A stretch of 64,000 bases of DNA. It comes from Candidatus Sulfuritelmatomonas gaucii (lineage in GTDB: Bacteria > Acidobacteriota > Terriglobia > Terriglobales > Acidobacteriaceae). The notes beneath the pieces were generated by a model that had not been told where the DNA came from, ran no database searches, and saw only the letters and a list, made by a program, of their open reading frames with translations. The stretch spans positions 1 to 64,000 of the forward strand of contig OKRB01000118.1 of NCBI GenBank assembly GCA_900290245.1, read 5' to 3'. Numbering within the stretch: position 1 is the first letter of the stretch; each line of letters begins with the position of its first letter. This document shows positions 1 to 9,401 of the stretch, one piece after another. The position numbers and the translations under genes were made by a program.

Positions 1-217
1 AGAAGACCAGCTTCGAGTACAGGACACGGTTTGTGCTGCGCGAATCCACCTGCGCGCCGAAGGCATAAGAGAAGTCGCCATTTCGCTCAATGCGAATGAA
101 CGCGAGGATGAAGGTGGCGCTCTGGACCTAAAGAGCGATGTCTCAGGTCAGAAGAAACAGCCCCTCGGCGGCCCGAGTCCTTCATCCGCCTGCTGCGTAG
201 ATGGCTGTCGTGATGGA
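1..217. other. left-edge stretch, no assignable gene
   Basis: I see no assignable gene. A plus-strand frame runs in from the left edge and stops near position 70; it could be the tail of an upstream gene. A minus-strand frame running out to the left is also open for about 40 codons, but it begins just after a stop and has no start codon. Neither is recognisable. Confidence 0.3.
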
Positions 218-367
218 TTAAATCACCTTCAGCAGAAGCAGCACGACCACGATCAGCAGGATCAGCCCCAGGCCACCGCTCGGATACGGCCCCCAGTTAC
301 GGCTATATGGCCACGCTGGAATTGCTCCGATGAGCAACAGAACCAGGATGATCAGAAGAATTGTCAT
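218..367 (-). CDS. DUF3309-type small membrane protein
   Basis: A 49-residue protein that is almost entirely hydrophobic: an N-terminal segment (residues 1-17), a short polar Trp/Tyr/Gly/Pro-rich turn (about 18-32), and a second segment (33-47). This two-segment layout with a central WGPYPSGG-like turn is that of the DUF3309 family, whose function is unknown; an inner-membrane location is expected. The start at 367 is preceded by GGAG seven bases upstream. The reading frame stays open far upstream (to 901), but that extension has no membrane or signal features and no better ribosome-binding site, so I use the short form. No operon partner is adjacent. Confidence 0.7.
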   Translation of the reverse strand: MTILLIILVLLLIGAIPAWPYSRNWGPYPSGGLGLILLIVVVLLLLKVI

Positions 368-784
368 GATCTTTCTCCAATGTGCGGTATCTCGTCTGGA
401 GACGCGTGTTGGACGGGTGTCGGTATAGCAATCCCGGAAATGGTGTGCGGCAACTCGATGTCTGAGCGACCCACAAGTACGAGGTCGCCACGGACAGGCC
501 TTCGTCCGTAAGGGAAGCGAGCGAAGACCCTCGCGAACGCTTTGACCCCTTTGTTTCCGAGATTGTCCTAGCCGTCCTTCTTGCAGGTTGTGCGATGATC
601 CCGATGCCGATTTAGTTGGCCAGGTGATTCGCCTTAGCCGCCATCGTCCCGAGTACTTGCCGGCCCCCTTATTCGTCACGACCGCGGGCCTCCCATTTTC
701 GAAATTCAGCATCGGAGCATTAAGGCGGGAGTACAAGTTCGCAATGAACCGTGCTGTCAGGGTGGAAAAAAGGAGAGATAGAAC
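368..784. other. intergenic region
   Basis: 417 bases between the divergent DUF3309 and SYLF genes. Short open frames here show no recognisable protein. It should contain both promoters, but I could not pick a convincing -35/-10 pair for either. Confidence 0.4.
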
Positions 785-1483
785 ATGAGGATGTTGCTCG
801 CTTTCGTGTTCGCAGTTGCAATGCCGGTCGCCGCGTTCGCTGCAGAGGATCAGCAAAAGCTCGATGGAAGGCTCGAAGCCGCGCGGAACGTCCTGCAACA
901 AATCATGGCCGTGCCAGATAAGGCGGTTCCCAACGGCATAGCACGCCGCGCCGTATGTGTTGGAGTCGTGCCGGGAATGGTAAAAGGCGCGTTTGTTTTT
1001 GGAGCGGAATACGGACAGGGGGTGGTCACCTGCCGGACCGCGACAGGGTGGAGTGCGCCCGTATTCATTCGCATGGCGGGAGGATCGGTTGGATTTCAGA
1101 TTGGCGGTCAGGGCACAGACCTGGTCCTAGTAGCGGTGAACAAAAACGGATTCCAAGATCTGCTCAAGGACAAATTCAAGATTGGCGGCGATGCATCAGC
1201 GACGGCGGGACCTGTGGGCAGGGATGCACAGGCTGCTACGGATTTGAAGATGAGAGCTGAACTGCTCACGTGGTCGCGCAGCCGCGGAGTCTTCGCAGGT
1301 GTCGACCTAAACGGTGTGACGGTCAGCAAGAATGCGGATGACACGGATGCCTTTTACGGGGCTCCACATCCATTCAGCCAGATTCTGCGTGGACAAATTC
1401 ATCCTCCTGGCGCTGCAGATCCGTTCCTCAATGCAGTCACCGAATACTTCGGCGCAGCCTCGGCGAGCCAGGCCAGTCGCTGA
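785..1483 (+). CDS. SYLF (Ysc84) domain lipid-binding-type secreted protein
   Basis: 232 residues. A signal peptide spans about residues 1-20 (hydrophobic core then AFAAED). The rest is a single SYLF/Ysc84 domain: helical start, then 'GIARRAVCVGVVPG', 'GAFVFGAEYGQGVV', a Gly-rich 'GGSVGFQIGGQGTDLVL' strand region and 'AELLTWSRSRGVFAGVDLNG', all typical family blocks. Eukaryotic SYLF proteins bind phosphoinositides; bacterial members are secreted or periplasmic and their role is not established. Start chosen at 785 because AGGAGAG lies eight bases upstream. It is monocistronic, with a likely terminator hairpin 40 bases after the stop. Confidence 0.85.
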   Translation: MRMLLAFVFAVAMPVAAFAAEDQQKLDGRLEAARNVLQQIMAVPDKAVPNGIARRAVCVGVVPGMVKGAFVFGAEYGQGVVTCRTATGWSAPVFIRMAGGSVGFQIGGQGTDLVLVAVNKNGFQDLLKDKFKIGGDASATAGPVGRDAQAATDLKMRAELLTWSRSRGVFAGVDLNGVTVSKNADDTDAFYGAPHPFSQILRGQIHPPGAADPFLNAVTEYFGAASASQASR

Positions 1484-1521
1484 AGAAAATCGGGAAAGTC
1501 GTAAAGGTGATTCATACTTGG

Positions 1522-1560
1522 AGCCGGTCCTCAACTCTTGCGGAAGGGCCGGCTGTCTTT
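1522..1560 (+). terminator. probable rho-independent terminator of the SYLF gene
   Basis: A nine-base stem (AGCCGGTCC at 1522-1530 with GGGCCGGCT at 1546-1554, one G-T wobble) and a 15-base loop, followed by GTCTTT. The T tract is weak, so this is tentative. Confidence 0.45.
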
Positions 1561-1722
1561 GCATGCCGTTGGAGCGCATTCGGCGTGACTCCCGAGTTCC
1601 TTCTGCCGTACCGGTCAAATCGCCAGAGCCTCTCTGATAGTGAACTCACTAGCCATCACTGTTTTCTTATCGCCAGCATTTTACGCGCATGCGTAATCGC
1701 TCGGGTGAGCGCCGTTCAAGGT

Positions 1723-3289
1723 TCAGTGCACGGTAATCGTCTGTGCCTTGAGGTTCCAGCCTCGCAAGCCTAGGCCAGGTGTTTCGGATCCGCCAGAAAA
1801 TTCAACGGTGATTGTGCTTTGTTCCCCGGGCAGCAGCGAGATGTAGTTATCACTGTAGTATGCGGGCAAGATCCGCCGACCCGTTGCGACGTCTTCGAGC
1901 GTGAGCTTGACGAGGACTGCCGGAACCGCCGGAGTTTGTGAGACTCACAGAGGCTTTACGCTTGCCGTTGGCTGCACTCGAGGTTGCCGAAGCCTGAATG
2001 GTAGCGGGCGGCAGATCGTCCAGCTCACGCAGCGTCGCGTCCTTGGCGGCCCACCAATAGAAGTTATTGCTTACCGGCGGGCCTGAACCATCGGCGACAT
2101 CGAGCACGACGAGGATCGTGTGGCCCGTGGCGAGCGAGGCGAGATCGAGCTTCGTCACAGGGGTGCGATCGTCGGCCGCGGCCTCGACACTGTAGGTGTG
2201 GTCGTTCAGGATTTTGTTTTGTAGACTGACGACCCGGACACGCACGTTAAATAAACGCGCCTCGCCGAGGTTAATCAAATCGACAGATTCATCGTTGAGG
2301 TTGAGCTGCGCGTGAACCGGCTCAAGGGCTTTTTCGGTGGCGTAGAAGCTGGACTGCGTATCGTAGTCCCAGCTGAGGAAATTCCATTCGGTGCTCGGCC
2401 AGGCGGGTTGCGTCATCCAAATCATGCGGCCGGAGTTGGGCTGCCAAAGGTGCGCGGCCATACCTTCAAAAATCGCCCGATGACCGGCGTAGTCAAGCAT
2501 CTGCGCCTTGCGCACAAAGTCTTCCAAGCTGGTGGGTGCACCGAACTCGGTGTCCATGGCGTCCATGTAGAACGACACGCGGCCACCCTCGCTCTGGTGC
2601 CAGTCATGGTAGGCCCAGGTATCGCTGATGGGCCAGCGATCGGGCGGGGGAATGAAGGACTCGAGGCTTTCGAGTGTCGGCACGCTGGGCATTCCGAGTT
2701 CGACACTGAAGCCGCGGTTGATGCGGAAGTAACTTTCCGGCGGCTCCCACAAGTAAGGTCCGGAACCGCGCAGGTTTAGCTGGTTCGAGCTGGGCGTGTA
2801 ATAGCGCGAGTGATCGAGCGTACGCACCAATTCGGCCAGACCATCGTTGATGGCCTCCTGGGGCACGCCTTCATTGCGTCCGCACCAGACTACGATTGAC
2901 GGGTGATGGCGGAAGCGCAGGATTGTGTCGCGAGCATTCTTGAGAAACAGTTCCGGATCCTGAGCTTCGAGGTTGTAATTTTCGGTGGAATCCCAAAAGT
3001 CGTTCCAGACCATCAGGCCATACTTGTCGGCGAGCGTGTAGAAGCTCTCCTCGGTGCTCTGGCCCATCCAGTTGCGGATTATGTTGACGTGGGCATCGCG
3101 GTGAAGACGGAAGAATGGTTCCAGGTGGGCCGGGCTGACGCGCTTCATCATGTCGTCCATGCCCCAGTTGCCGCCGCGCGCAGCGATGCGTACGCCGTTG
3201 ACCTTAATTACAAGATCGGTACCGGGCCAGCCGCTTTCCACGGGCCGGACGGAGGCCGATGCCAACGCGCCCTGATCGAGGGTCTGCAC
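1723..3289 (-). pseudogene. GH2 exo-beta-glucosaminidase-like enzyme, C-terminal part (frameshifted)
   Basis: C-terminal half of a glycoside hydrolase family 2 enzyme. It carries the TIM barrel: an N-terminal 'RGGNWGMDD' block, the acid/base motif 'VVWCGRNEG' (Glu codon near 2871), the likely nucleophile in 'DTEFG', and the 'SGRMIWMTQPAWPS' block seen in exo-beta-D-glucosaminidase/CsxA-like members. The open frame begins at 3289 with GTG but in-frame homologous sequence continues upstream to about 3345, so this is not an independent gene. A second frame break lies near 1925-1935: the current frame ends at 1850 in a meaningless Arg-rich tail, while the next frame continues with 'LTLEDVATGRRILPAYYSD' to a stop at 1723, a sensible terminal beta-domain. 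Both breaks are single-base type; real decay or sequence error is possible. Confidence 0.75.
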
Positions 3290-5349
3290 CCACGTTCGCG
3301 GGGCCCAGCCCTCCGGCGGCTTCTTGCCGGGTGCGGGCAGGTGTTGGGCGTTTGATCGTCGATTTCGCGGATGCCCTTGTGGCTGACGTCAATGAGCGGC
3401 AACCCTTCGTTATAGGTGCGGCTTGGGAGCACTTCCACTCTGTGCAGGTGCCCGGTGCTGTCGAGCAGTGAGAGCTCGTAACTGACCTCGCGCATACCAA
3501 ATTCGATTTGCCTTGTCGAACTCACACTCTGGCCGACGGTGAATGTGGTGTGCAGCTTGTGCAACGCTGGATCGCCGTAACCGTTGGGCCACCACAGGCG
3601 CGGATGCTGCACTTTGAGCTGCGCGAACTCTGCGGGCCCAAGACGGACATCGTTTTCGCCGGGAGCCAGGCGGACGTGCCTCGTCACCTTTATGTTGTCA
3701 AACGCGGCAGAAAGCTCGCCTTCGACGGGTGTTTTTGTTACGTTCGTGAGCGGCGCGTCAATCTCAATATCGGCTTCGCTGTGGTCTGGTTTGGGCAAAA
3801 CAGTAACGACATTAAGATCGCCGATCTGGACTGGACCCGAGGCAGTGAGAGTGACGTCCTGCCAGATGCCGGTATTGCGATCGCGAATACTGGGAATCCA
3901 GTCCCAGCCTTCGCTGGCAGCAAAGGTCGGGCCATCGAGCACTTCCACCCCGCCATCTTCTCCCGGGCCTGCAGTGAGCGATTCTTCCTCCGGGATGCCG
4001 GCATGCGGCGGCGGCGAAACCAGAACCGCGAGGGCGTTCTCGCCGGAATCGTTCACCAACCCGGTAACGTCGAATGTGCCACGCAGGAAGGCGCCCAGCT
4101 TCTTGCCGTTGAGCCAGACTTCCGTGGCATAATTCACACCCAAAAAGTTGAGTGTGAGGCGGCGACCGCGTGCAGCGGCGGGTGACTTGAACTCAACGCG
4201 GTACCAGTAGTCCTGGTGAGCGAGGCTTTCGGGTATGGCCATATTGTTGAGGCCGTAGTCGGGATCCGGATAAATTCCGCGGTCAACCATGGTGGTCAGC
4301 ACGGTCCCGGGAACCGTGGCCACAAGCCAATCCTTGTCGTCGAAGCCGTCCTTCGCAATTTCGTCTCCGTTCGCTTTGACTCGCGGCGCGGGGTCGAGCC
4401 ACCAGCCGCCGCGCAGCGTCCAGGGATCATCTCCTACCATCTCATCTCGAAGATCTGCTTTGGTGAGAGGCAGTGCGACTGGTTTTTGAAATGGCGCCTT
4501 GCCTCGCGGCAGGGTAGAGGGATCTTGCGGTTCGCTCATGCCGGCCTGACCACGGGTTTGCACGCCCCACCGCGGCGAAGCCTCTTCATAGGTAGGAAGG
4601 CTGAAGTCCGGGGGTGCATCAAACATCGCCTTGATCTGATCGGCGTTGAGTGGTTCCCGGTAGATTTCAAGCGCAGCGATCCGGCCGCCGAAGTGCTTTG
4701 TGATGAGTACCGGTTGTGAAGGCTGTTTTGCCGACAACATCTGCGAGCCGAGCGATGGCTGTGCTGCAGGTGCGATTTCGATCTGGGCAGCGATCGTCCC
4801 TTGCATTGAGGGCCACGCGGCCAATGCCACGCCATCGGCATAGAGCGTAACGTGCCGGCCATCGCAAACCGCCGCGGCGAAATGCCACTCCGCTTGGCCC
4901 ATGGGCGTCGTGCCGGTAAGCAAATGAGCGCTCCCCAGCGCGTTGCCAAGCCAAAGGCCGAGGTGGTTGTTATCGACGCCGATGAATCGCGCGTCATCGC
5001 CTGCGGGGTCGCCGAAGCCGGCCAGCAGCGTGATGCCGGAGAGCGGCTCGGCAGGCTGAAACCAGAAGGTAAGCGTCCACTGAGCAGCGCCGGCGGTTAG
5101 CGGGTCGGGCGGCTGCGGCCCACGGTAGCGCGGGTCGAGTGACAGAGGCGACGCGAGCGGCTTAATGAGGCCAAGCCCGTCGGGAAGGAAGATGGCATTG
5201 TACGGGCCATAAGCTTCTTCGGGAATGACCTGTGCATCCGCCGCCCGATCGGCGAGCAGCACGACAAGAACCAAAGCAACAAGGAAAGCGAACCTGCAGT
5301 GCTTCAGGCTATCAAGCATCGTGGAAAGCCAGGAGAAGTCCGGATACAT
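3208..5349 (-). pseudogene. LamG-GH2 glycosidase, N-terminal part (frameshifted)
   Basis: N-terminal half of the same enzyme. From the start at 5349 (AAGGAC upstream) come a signal peptide ending near 'ADRAADAQ', a LamG/concanavalin-like domain ('WTLTFWFQPAEPLSG', 'LYADGVALAAWPS', 'GGRIAALEIYREPLNADQI'), then the GH2 sugar-binding jelly roll ('WWLDPAPRVKANGDE', 'YWYRVEF', 'NYATEVWLNGKKLG') and the immunoglobulin-like GH2 domain. The frame goes wrong around 3320-3350, after 'HKGIREIDDQTPNT', and ends in nonsense at 3208. The intact protein would be about 1,200 residues, secreted, acting on beta-linked hexosamine or mannose glycans. It lies 78 bases downstream of the TonB-dependent receptor, so the two were probably co-transcribed. 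An open upstream extension to 5418 lacks support. Confidence 0.75.
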
Positions 5350-5427
5350 CGGTATACGTCCTTCAAGTCGAGATCGGTCGCAAAACTTGGCTAGCGACCC
5401 GTTCAAGAGCGTGCTCAAATGGTCTGC

Positions 5428-8400
5428 TCAGAAGTTAAAGGTTCCTTCAACCTGTCCCTGGCGGTTGCCGCCAGCAAACTTAGTGTTGATCGAGCCGAAG
5501 TTGGAGGCATTGATGTTGGTGCTCGGGAATGGGGGCTGGGTCCGATTGAACACGTTGAAGTAGTCCATGCGCACCGTGAACGAGGTGCCCTCGGTGATGT
5601 GGAACAATTTCCGGGCGCTCACATTCTCGACAGGGTACCAGGGTCCTCGGATCGAATTGTAGGCACGTTTGGCGTTGCCCAGCACGTACTGGCTTCCCGT
5701 GTTGACGAAAGCATTGGTGCTGAACAGCTCCGGCGCAGGTCCCCTGCCTTCAAAGTATTTTGTAACCTGGCCGTAGCCGCCAGACCACAGATTGGCCAGA
5801 GGATTGAAGTTGGGCCGGTTGGCGCCGTTGAGGAAACTTTCGCCGCTCTGCGTGATCTGCAACGGCTGGGAGTTGTTGTAGGTCACGATCGCCGATACTT
5901 GCCAACCATCCATCCACTTACCTGCCCGGCCGGAATTGAGCCAGGGTTGGCCGTGTCCGAACGGTAGCTCATACGTGGCGGCAATTTTAGATTCGAACGA
6001 GCCCATGGCGTCCTCAGCCCACTCCGCCGCAGGGTTGTACTTGTTCACTGCAGTGTCCATGTTGTCGTACAACGTGGGCAGCGTGATCGATGCAAGGAAG
6101 TTGAGGTTGTTCGACATGTGCTTGTCGGCCTGCACCTGGAATGCGTTGTAGAACGTTGTTGCAGACTGGTCGAAAGCCCGAGCTACGTTAGAGTACTGTG
6201 GGTACGGCTTCAATGTCTGGTACACCGTGGCCCCGCCGGCGAACTGGCTGGCAAACTGCGGGTAGGGCGCCTTGAAACCGGCCGCCTGCGCCGCCGCCGA
6301 ATTGATGTTCTGCGTCAGCAGCGAGCCATACTGCAGAACGGACGGATCGGGCTGGCTGATGGGGTTGATGTTATATCCAGACAGGTGGGTGTCCTTGTTG
6401 GCCGTGTAGTCGAACGTCAGTATTGTGTTCCAGCCAATTTCCCTTTGAACATTAATGGTCCAGGACTGCAGGTGCGGAGCTTCACCGTTGCGGGCGTAGT
6501 CCAGGTAATTGATGGTTTGCGCAACTCCCAGTCCCGGGCTGAACGGCGTCGGTGACACATTGGGCAGTGGAACAGCCGCGCCGCTTGTAGGGTTGCTCCA
6601 TTGGCCGTAGCCAGGTATAAAGCCTCCCGTCCCGTTCACCGTAAAACTCCCTGCGAGCAATCCTGCGAGGCTGGTCGGGCCGCCTTCACCTTCACCTTGT
6701 CCGTAGGCGCCGTTGAAGCCCAGGTAGGTGATGTAATAACCGGCCTGGATCACCGTTTTTCTGTCGAGGCTGAACGCGAAGCCTACGTGCGGGCCAACGT
6801 TCAGATCATGAATCCCAATGCGATCATAGCCGACACAGCCCGCGCAGTTTCCAAATTCGGTTGCAGCACCAGGCAGGTTGCCGGCCGACGGATTCTGGGC
6901 GGTCGAGTCAAGGAAGACGTCGTTGTTCTGGGCCATCGTGTACGGAACCATGAGGTCCCAGCGTACGCCGGCATTTAGTGTCAATTTGCGCGTGACCTTG
7001 ATGTCGTCCTGGATATACGCCGAGAAATCCTGCGTATTGAAGGCTGTTTCAGTTTTGGCACTGCGGTTGGCAGAATCCACCAGGCCCAGAAGGAAACTGG
7101 CAAACGAGCTGCCATACTTGGCAAAGTTGGGATCCGTGGTATTCGGCACGGACGTTTCAGCCTGACTGAAACTGAAGTGGCCGCTGCCATAGTTGCTTAT
7201 GGTGTGTGCATAGTAGTGGTGCAACTCACCTCCGATATTTAGGGTGTGGCGGCCCTTGTTCCACATCCAGTTGTTGAACGCGTTCCAGCCGATGTTGTCC
7301 ACGTAGTACTGGATGATGGCGCCGTTGCTATTGCCGTACGGAGTCGGCGCGTTCTGGCCGTTGAAACTGAGAAACGGCATCGTGTTGCCCCCCGTCACGC
7401 CCGGGAAGCTCACCTTGGTGTTGTCGTTGACGTAGTTCTGCATCTTGTTTTGCGCCGCAAATCCCGCCGTCACCACTAGGTTGGGAGTCACGACCTTGGA
7501 ATAGTTCGCCAGCCAGATATTGGCATCATCGATTCCCGACTGCTCACCCGTCAGCGGATTGGTGGGCGGAACAATGGGAGCATTCTCTTCCTGCACCACG
7601 TAGTAATGGTTGCGCCACCAAGTGAGGGCGAGATTCTGGCTCTGTGTGAGTTGGTGGTTTAGCGTAATACCCCACGCGCGAGTCTGGAAGGGAACCGAAG
7701 TGACGACCGGATTTATGTTGTCTTGTAGTCCGAAGTTTGTTCCCGTTGTATTGGAGTTCGGAATGTACTGGAGCAGTGATTTGCTAAGAGGATCAAAGCG
7801 GTTTTGGCAGATGACGTTCAGCTTGCCGTTGCACTGGAACTGCTGGCCGGTCTTTGGATCATAGATGGGAATCAACTTGCCTGTTGCATCGACAAACTGG
7901 CTGAAGTCACCCTGCTTCATCGCTGCCGTGGGAACCGTGCCAACGGTGGTAATGCCCTGAGTCTTGTTGAAGATATCCACGCTGCCCAGAAAGAACGTCT
8001 TGTTGTGTCCGTTGTAGATTTTCGGCAGAACCACGGGGCCACCGATCGTGCCGCCCCAGTCAGTCTCCTGATCTGCAGGCGCAATCGGCGTACCGGTGGA
8101 GTTAAAGTTAGTCGGGAAGAAGCCGGCTGAGTCAAAGATGCTGTTGCGGTCGATCAGGAACCCATCGCCATGCAGTTTATTCGTGCCCGGGCGCATATTG
8201 TAGTCAATCGCGCCTTGCACCAGGCCATACCGTGCCGATGGAAGGAAATGGATAACTCGAAACTGGTCCACCATCTCGTACGGCGGGTCAGAGTTAATGG
8301 CTGAAGCGGTGTCAAGCTGCAGGCCGTTGTAATAGGACCCTGCCGAATTGATCTGGTTGGGTGCACCGCCTTCGATCGTCACGCTGCCGTAAGGTCCGGT

Positions 8401-8946
8401 CCTGACGCCGGGCGCCAGAGTGGCAAAGCTGGTGATCTGACGTATGTTTCCGTTAATTTCCAAGGGCAGGTCGGTGACCTCTTGCGGAGGAAGCATCGAG
8501 TCAAGCTGCGGGTTTGTGGAGTTGAGTTCGATGGAATTCGAAGCCGACACCTCGACAGTCTGGCTGCTTCTGCCTACGGTCAATTGGAAATTGTCGGTCG
8601 GCATGGCGCCAACTTCCACCACCATGTGCGATTGTGTGATCTGATATCCTTGCGCCTCAACTGTAATATCGTAGGTCCCGGCAGGCAGGGTGGCCGTGTA
8701 GAGACCCACTGAAGAAGTATCGAAGTTCGTTTTTATGCCGGTCGCTTCGTTCGTAAACGTGACGTGCGCGCCGGCAACGGCAGCACCTGAAGGGTCCGTC
8801 ACGGTTCCGGTCAATCCGGCGCTTGCCTGTGCATGAAGTTGAACCGCCGGGTAAGCCAACGTCAACAGCAGAAGCAACTTCGAGCTGGCGAGGAGATTCT
8901 TTCTCGGTTCAGCGACGTCATCTTCCCAAGCGTTTGGGCAAATCAT
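5428..8946 (-). CDS. Oar-like TonB-dependent receptor with carboxypeptidase-regulatory-like domain
   Basis: 1,172 residues, the usual size for acidobacterial Oar-type outer-membrane receptors. A signal peptide ends near residue 40 ('AVQLHAQ'). A carboxypeptidase-regulatory-like (Cna B-type) domain follows at about 42-125 ('GLTGTVTDPSGAAVAGAHVT...PAGTYDITVEAQGY'), then a degenerate plug and a long beta-barrel rich in aromatic/Asn strands. Such receptors take up large substrates, often oligosaccharides, using TonB energy. The start at 8946 has a perfect AGGAGG nine bases upstream. It heads a likely transcript with the LamG/GH2 glycosidase downstream, and a membrane-anchored regulator is divergent to it, so a glycan-uptake role is a reasonable inference; the substrate is not readable from sequence. 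Confidence 0.88.
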   Translation of the reverse strand: MICPNAWEDDVAEPRKNLLASSKLLLLLTLAYPAVQLHAQASAGLTGTVTDPSGAAVAGAHVTFTNEATGIKTNFDTSSVGLYTATLPAGTYDITVEAQGYQITQSHMVVEVGAMPTDNFQLTVGRSSQTVEVSASNSIELNSTNPQLDSMLPPQEVTDLPLEINGNIRQITSFATLAPGVRTGPYGSVTIEGGAPNQINSAGSYYNGLQLDTASAINSDPPYEMVDQFRVIHFLPSARYGLVQGAIDYNMRPGTNKLHGDGFLIDRNSIFDSAGFFPTNFNSTGTPIAPADQETDWGGTIGGPVVLPKIYNGHNKTFFLGSVDIFNKTQGITTVGTVPTAAMKQGDFSQFVDATGKLIPIYDPKTGQQFQCNGKLNVICQNRFDPLSKSLLQYIPNSNTTGTNFGLQDNINPVVTSVPFQTRAWGITLNHQLTQSQNLALTWWRNHYYVVQEENAPIVPPTNPLTGEQSGIDDANIWLANYSKVVTPNLVVTAGFAAQNKMQNYVNDNTKVSFPGVTGGNTMPFLSFNGQNAPTPYGNSNGAIIQYYVDNIGWNAFNNWMWNKGRHTLNIGGELHHYYAHTISNYGSGHFSFSQAETSVPNTTDPNFAKYGSSFASFLLGLVDSANRSAKTETAFNTQDFSAYIQDDIKVTRKLTLNAGVRWDLMVPYTMAQNNDVFLDSTAQNPSAGNLPGAATEFGNCAGCVGYDRIGIHDLNVGPHVGFAFSLDRKTVIQAGYYITYLGFNGAYGQGEGEGGPTSLAGLLAGSFTVNGTGGFIPGYGQWSNPTSGAAVPLPNVSPTPFSPGLGVAQTINYLDYARNGEAPHLQSWTINVQREIGWNTILTFDYTANKDTHLSGYNINPISQPDPSVLQYGSLLTQNINSAAAQAAGFKAPYPQFASQFAGGATVYQTLKPYPQYSNVARAFDQSATTFYNAFQVQADKHMSNNLNFLASITLPTLYDNMDTAVNKYNPAAEWAEDAMGSFESKIAATYELPFGHGQPWLNSGRAGKWMDGWQVSAIVTYNNSQPLQITQSGESFLNGANRPNFNPLANLWSGGYGQVTKYFEGRGPAPELFSTNAFVNTGSQYVLGNAKRAYNSIRGPWYPVENVSARKLFHITEGTSFTVRMDYFNVFNRTQPPFPSTNINASNFGSINTKFAGGNRQGQVEGTFNF

Positions 8947-9401
8947 TTTTCAAGACCTCCTAAGAATTCGGGGTAGGCCGGGCCAGCACGCCTCAGTCAA
9001 CTCGAAACGCGGGGAACTCCGGGGCGCAGATGTGGCCTCGAAAACCTGCAGAGAGAGTTTCTGAAATGGAAAGAGCGGTGCCAAGGGTTTAGCATGGAAA
9101 ACAAGGTGAAATCCCGGTTATTCACCGAGGCAGGCTTCCTCAATATGAAGCGCTACGAACACATGGATGATTGAATTCGCTCCTGCGCTGTATTAAGGGA
9201 CGGCCGCTATTTTGTGAACTCTTTGATTCGGCTCTTCCGCTCGGCTTGTTGACTGAAAACAAAGAAGAAAAAGGAGTTTATCCACAGATACTGGCTCCAT
9301 GGGCTCGGTTATTCCGGAATCTTCGAGTGTTTGATGAATCGTCTGGCCGGTCGCCTGTAATGCGAGGTTAAAACTTGCGTATATATAATTTTTCTGGGCC
9401 T
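8947..9401. promoter_or_regulatory. divergent intergenic region between receptor and regulator
   Basis: 455 bases without a convincing gene, between the receptor gene (minus) and the regulator (plus). It must carry both promoters. A TATAAT-like hexamer at 9384-9389 lies just before the ATG at 9402, but no good -35 partner is seen, so it is only a hint that 9402 is the true start of the regulator. Confidence 0.35.

Noticed and set aside
368-901. N-terminal extension of the DUF3309 frame
   Set aside because: No coding character, overlaps the SYLF gene, and the short form has a better ribosome-binding site.
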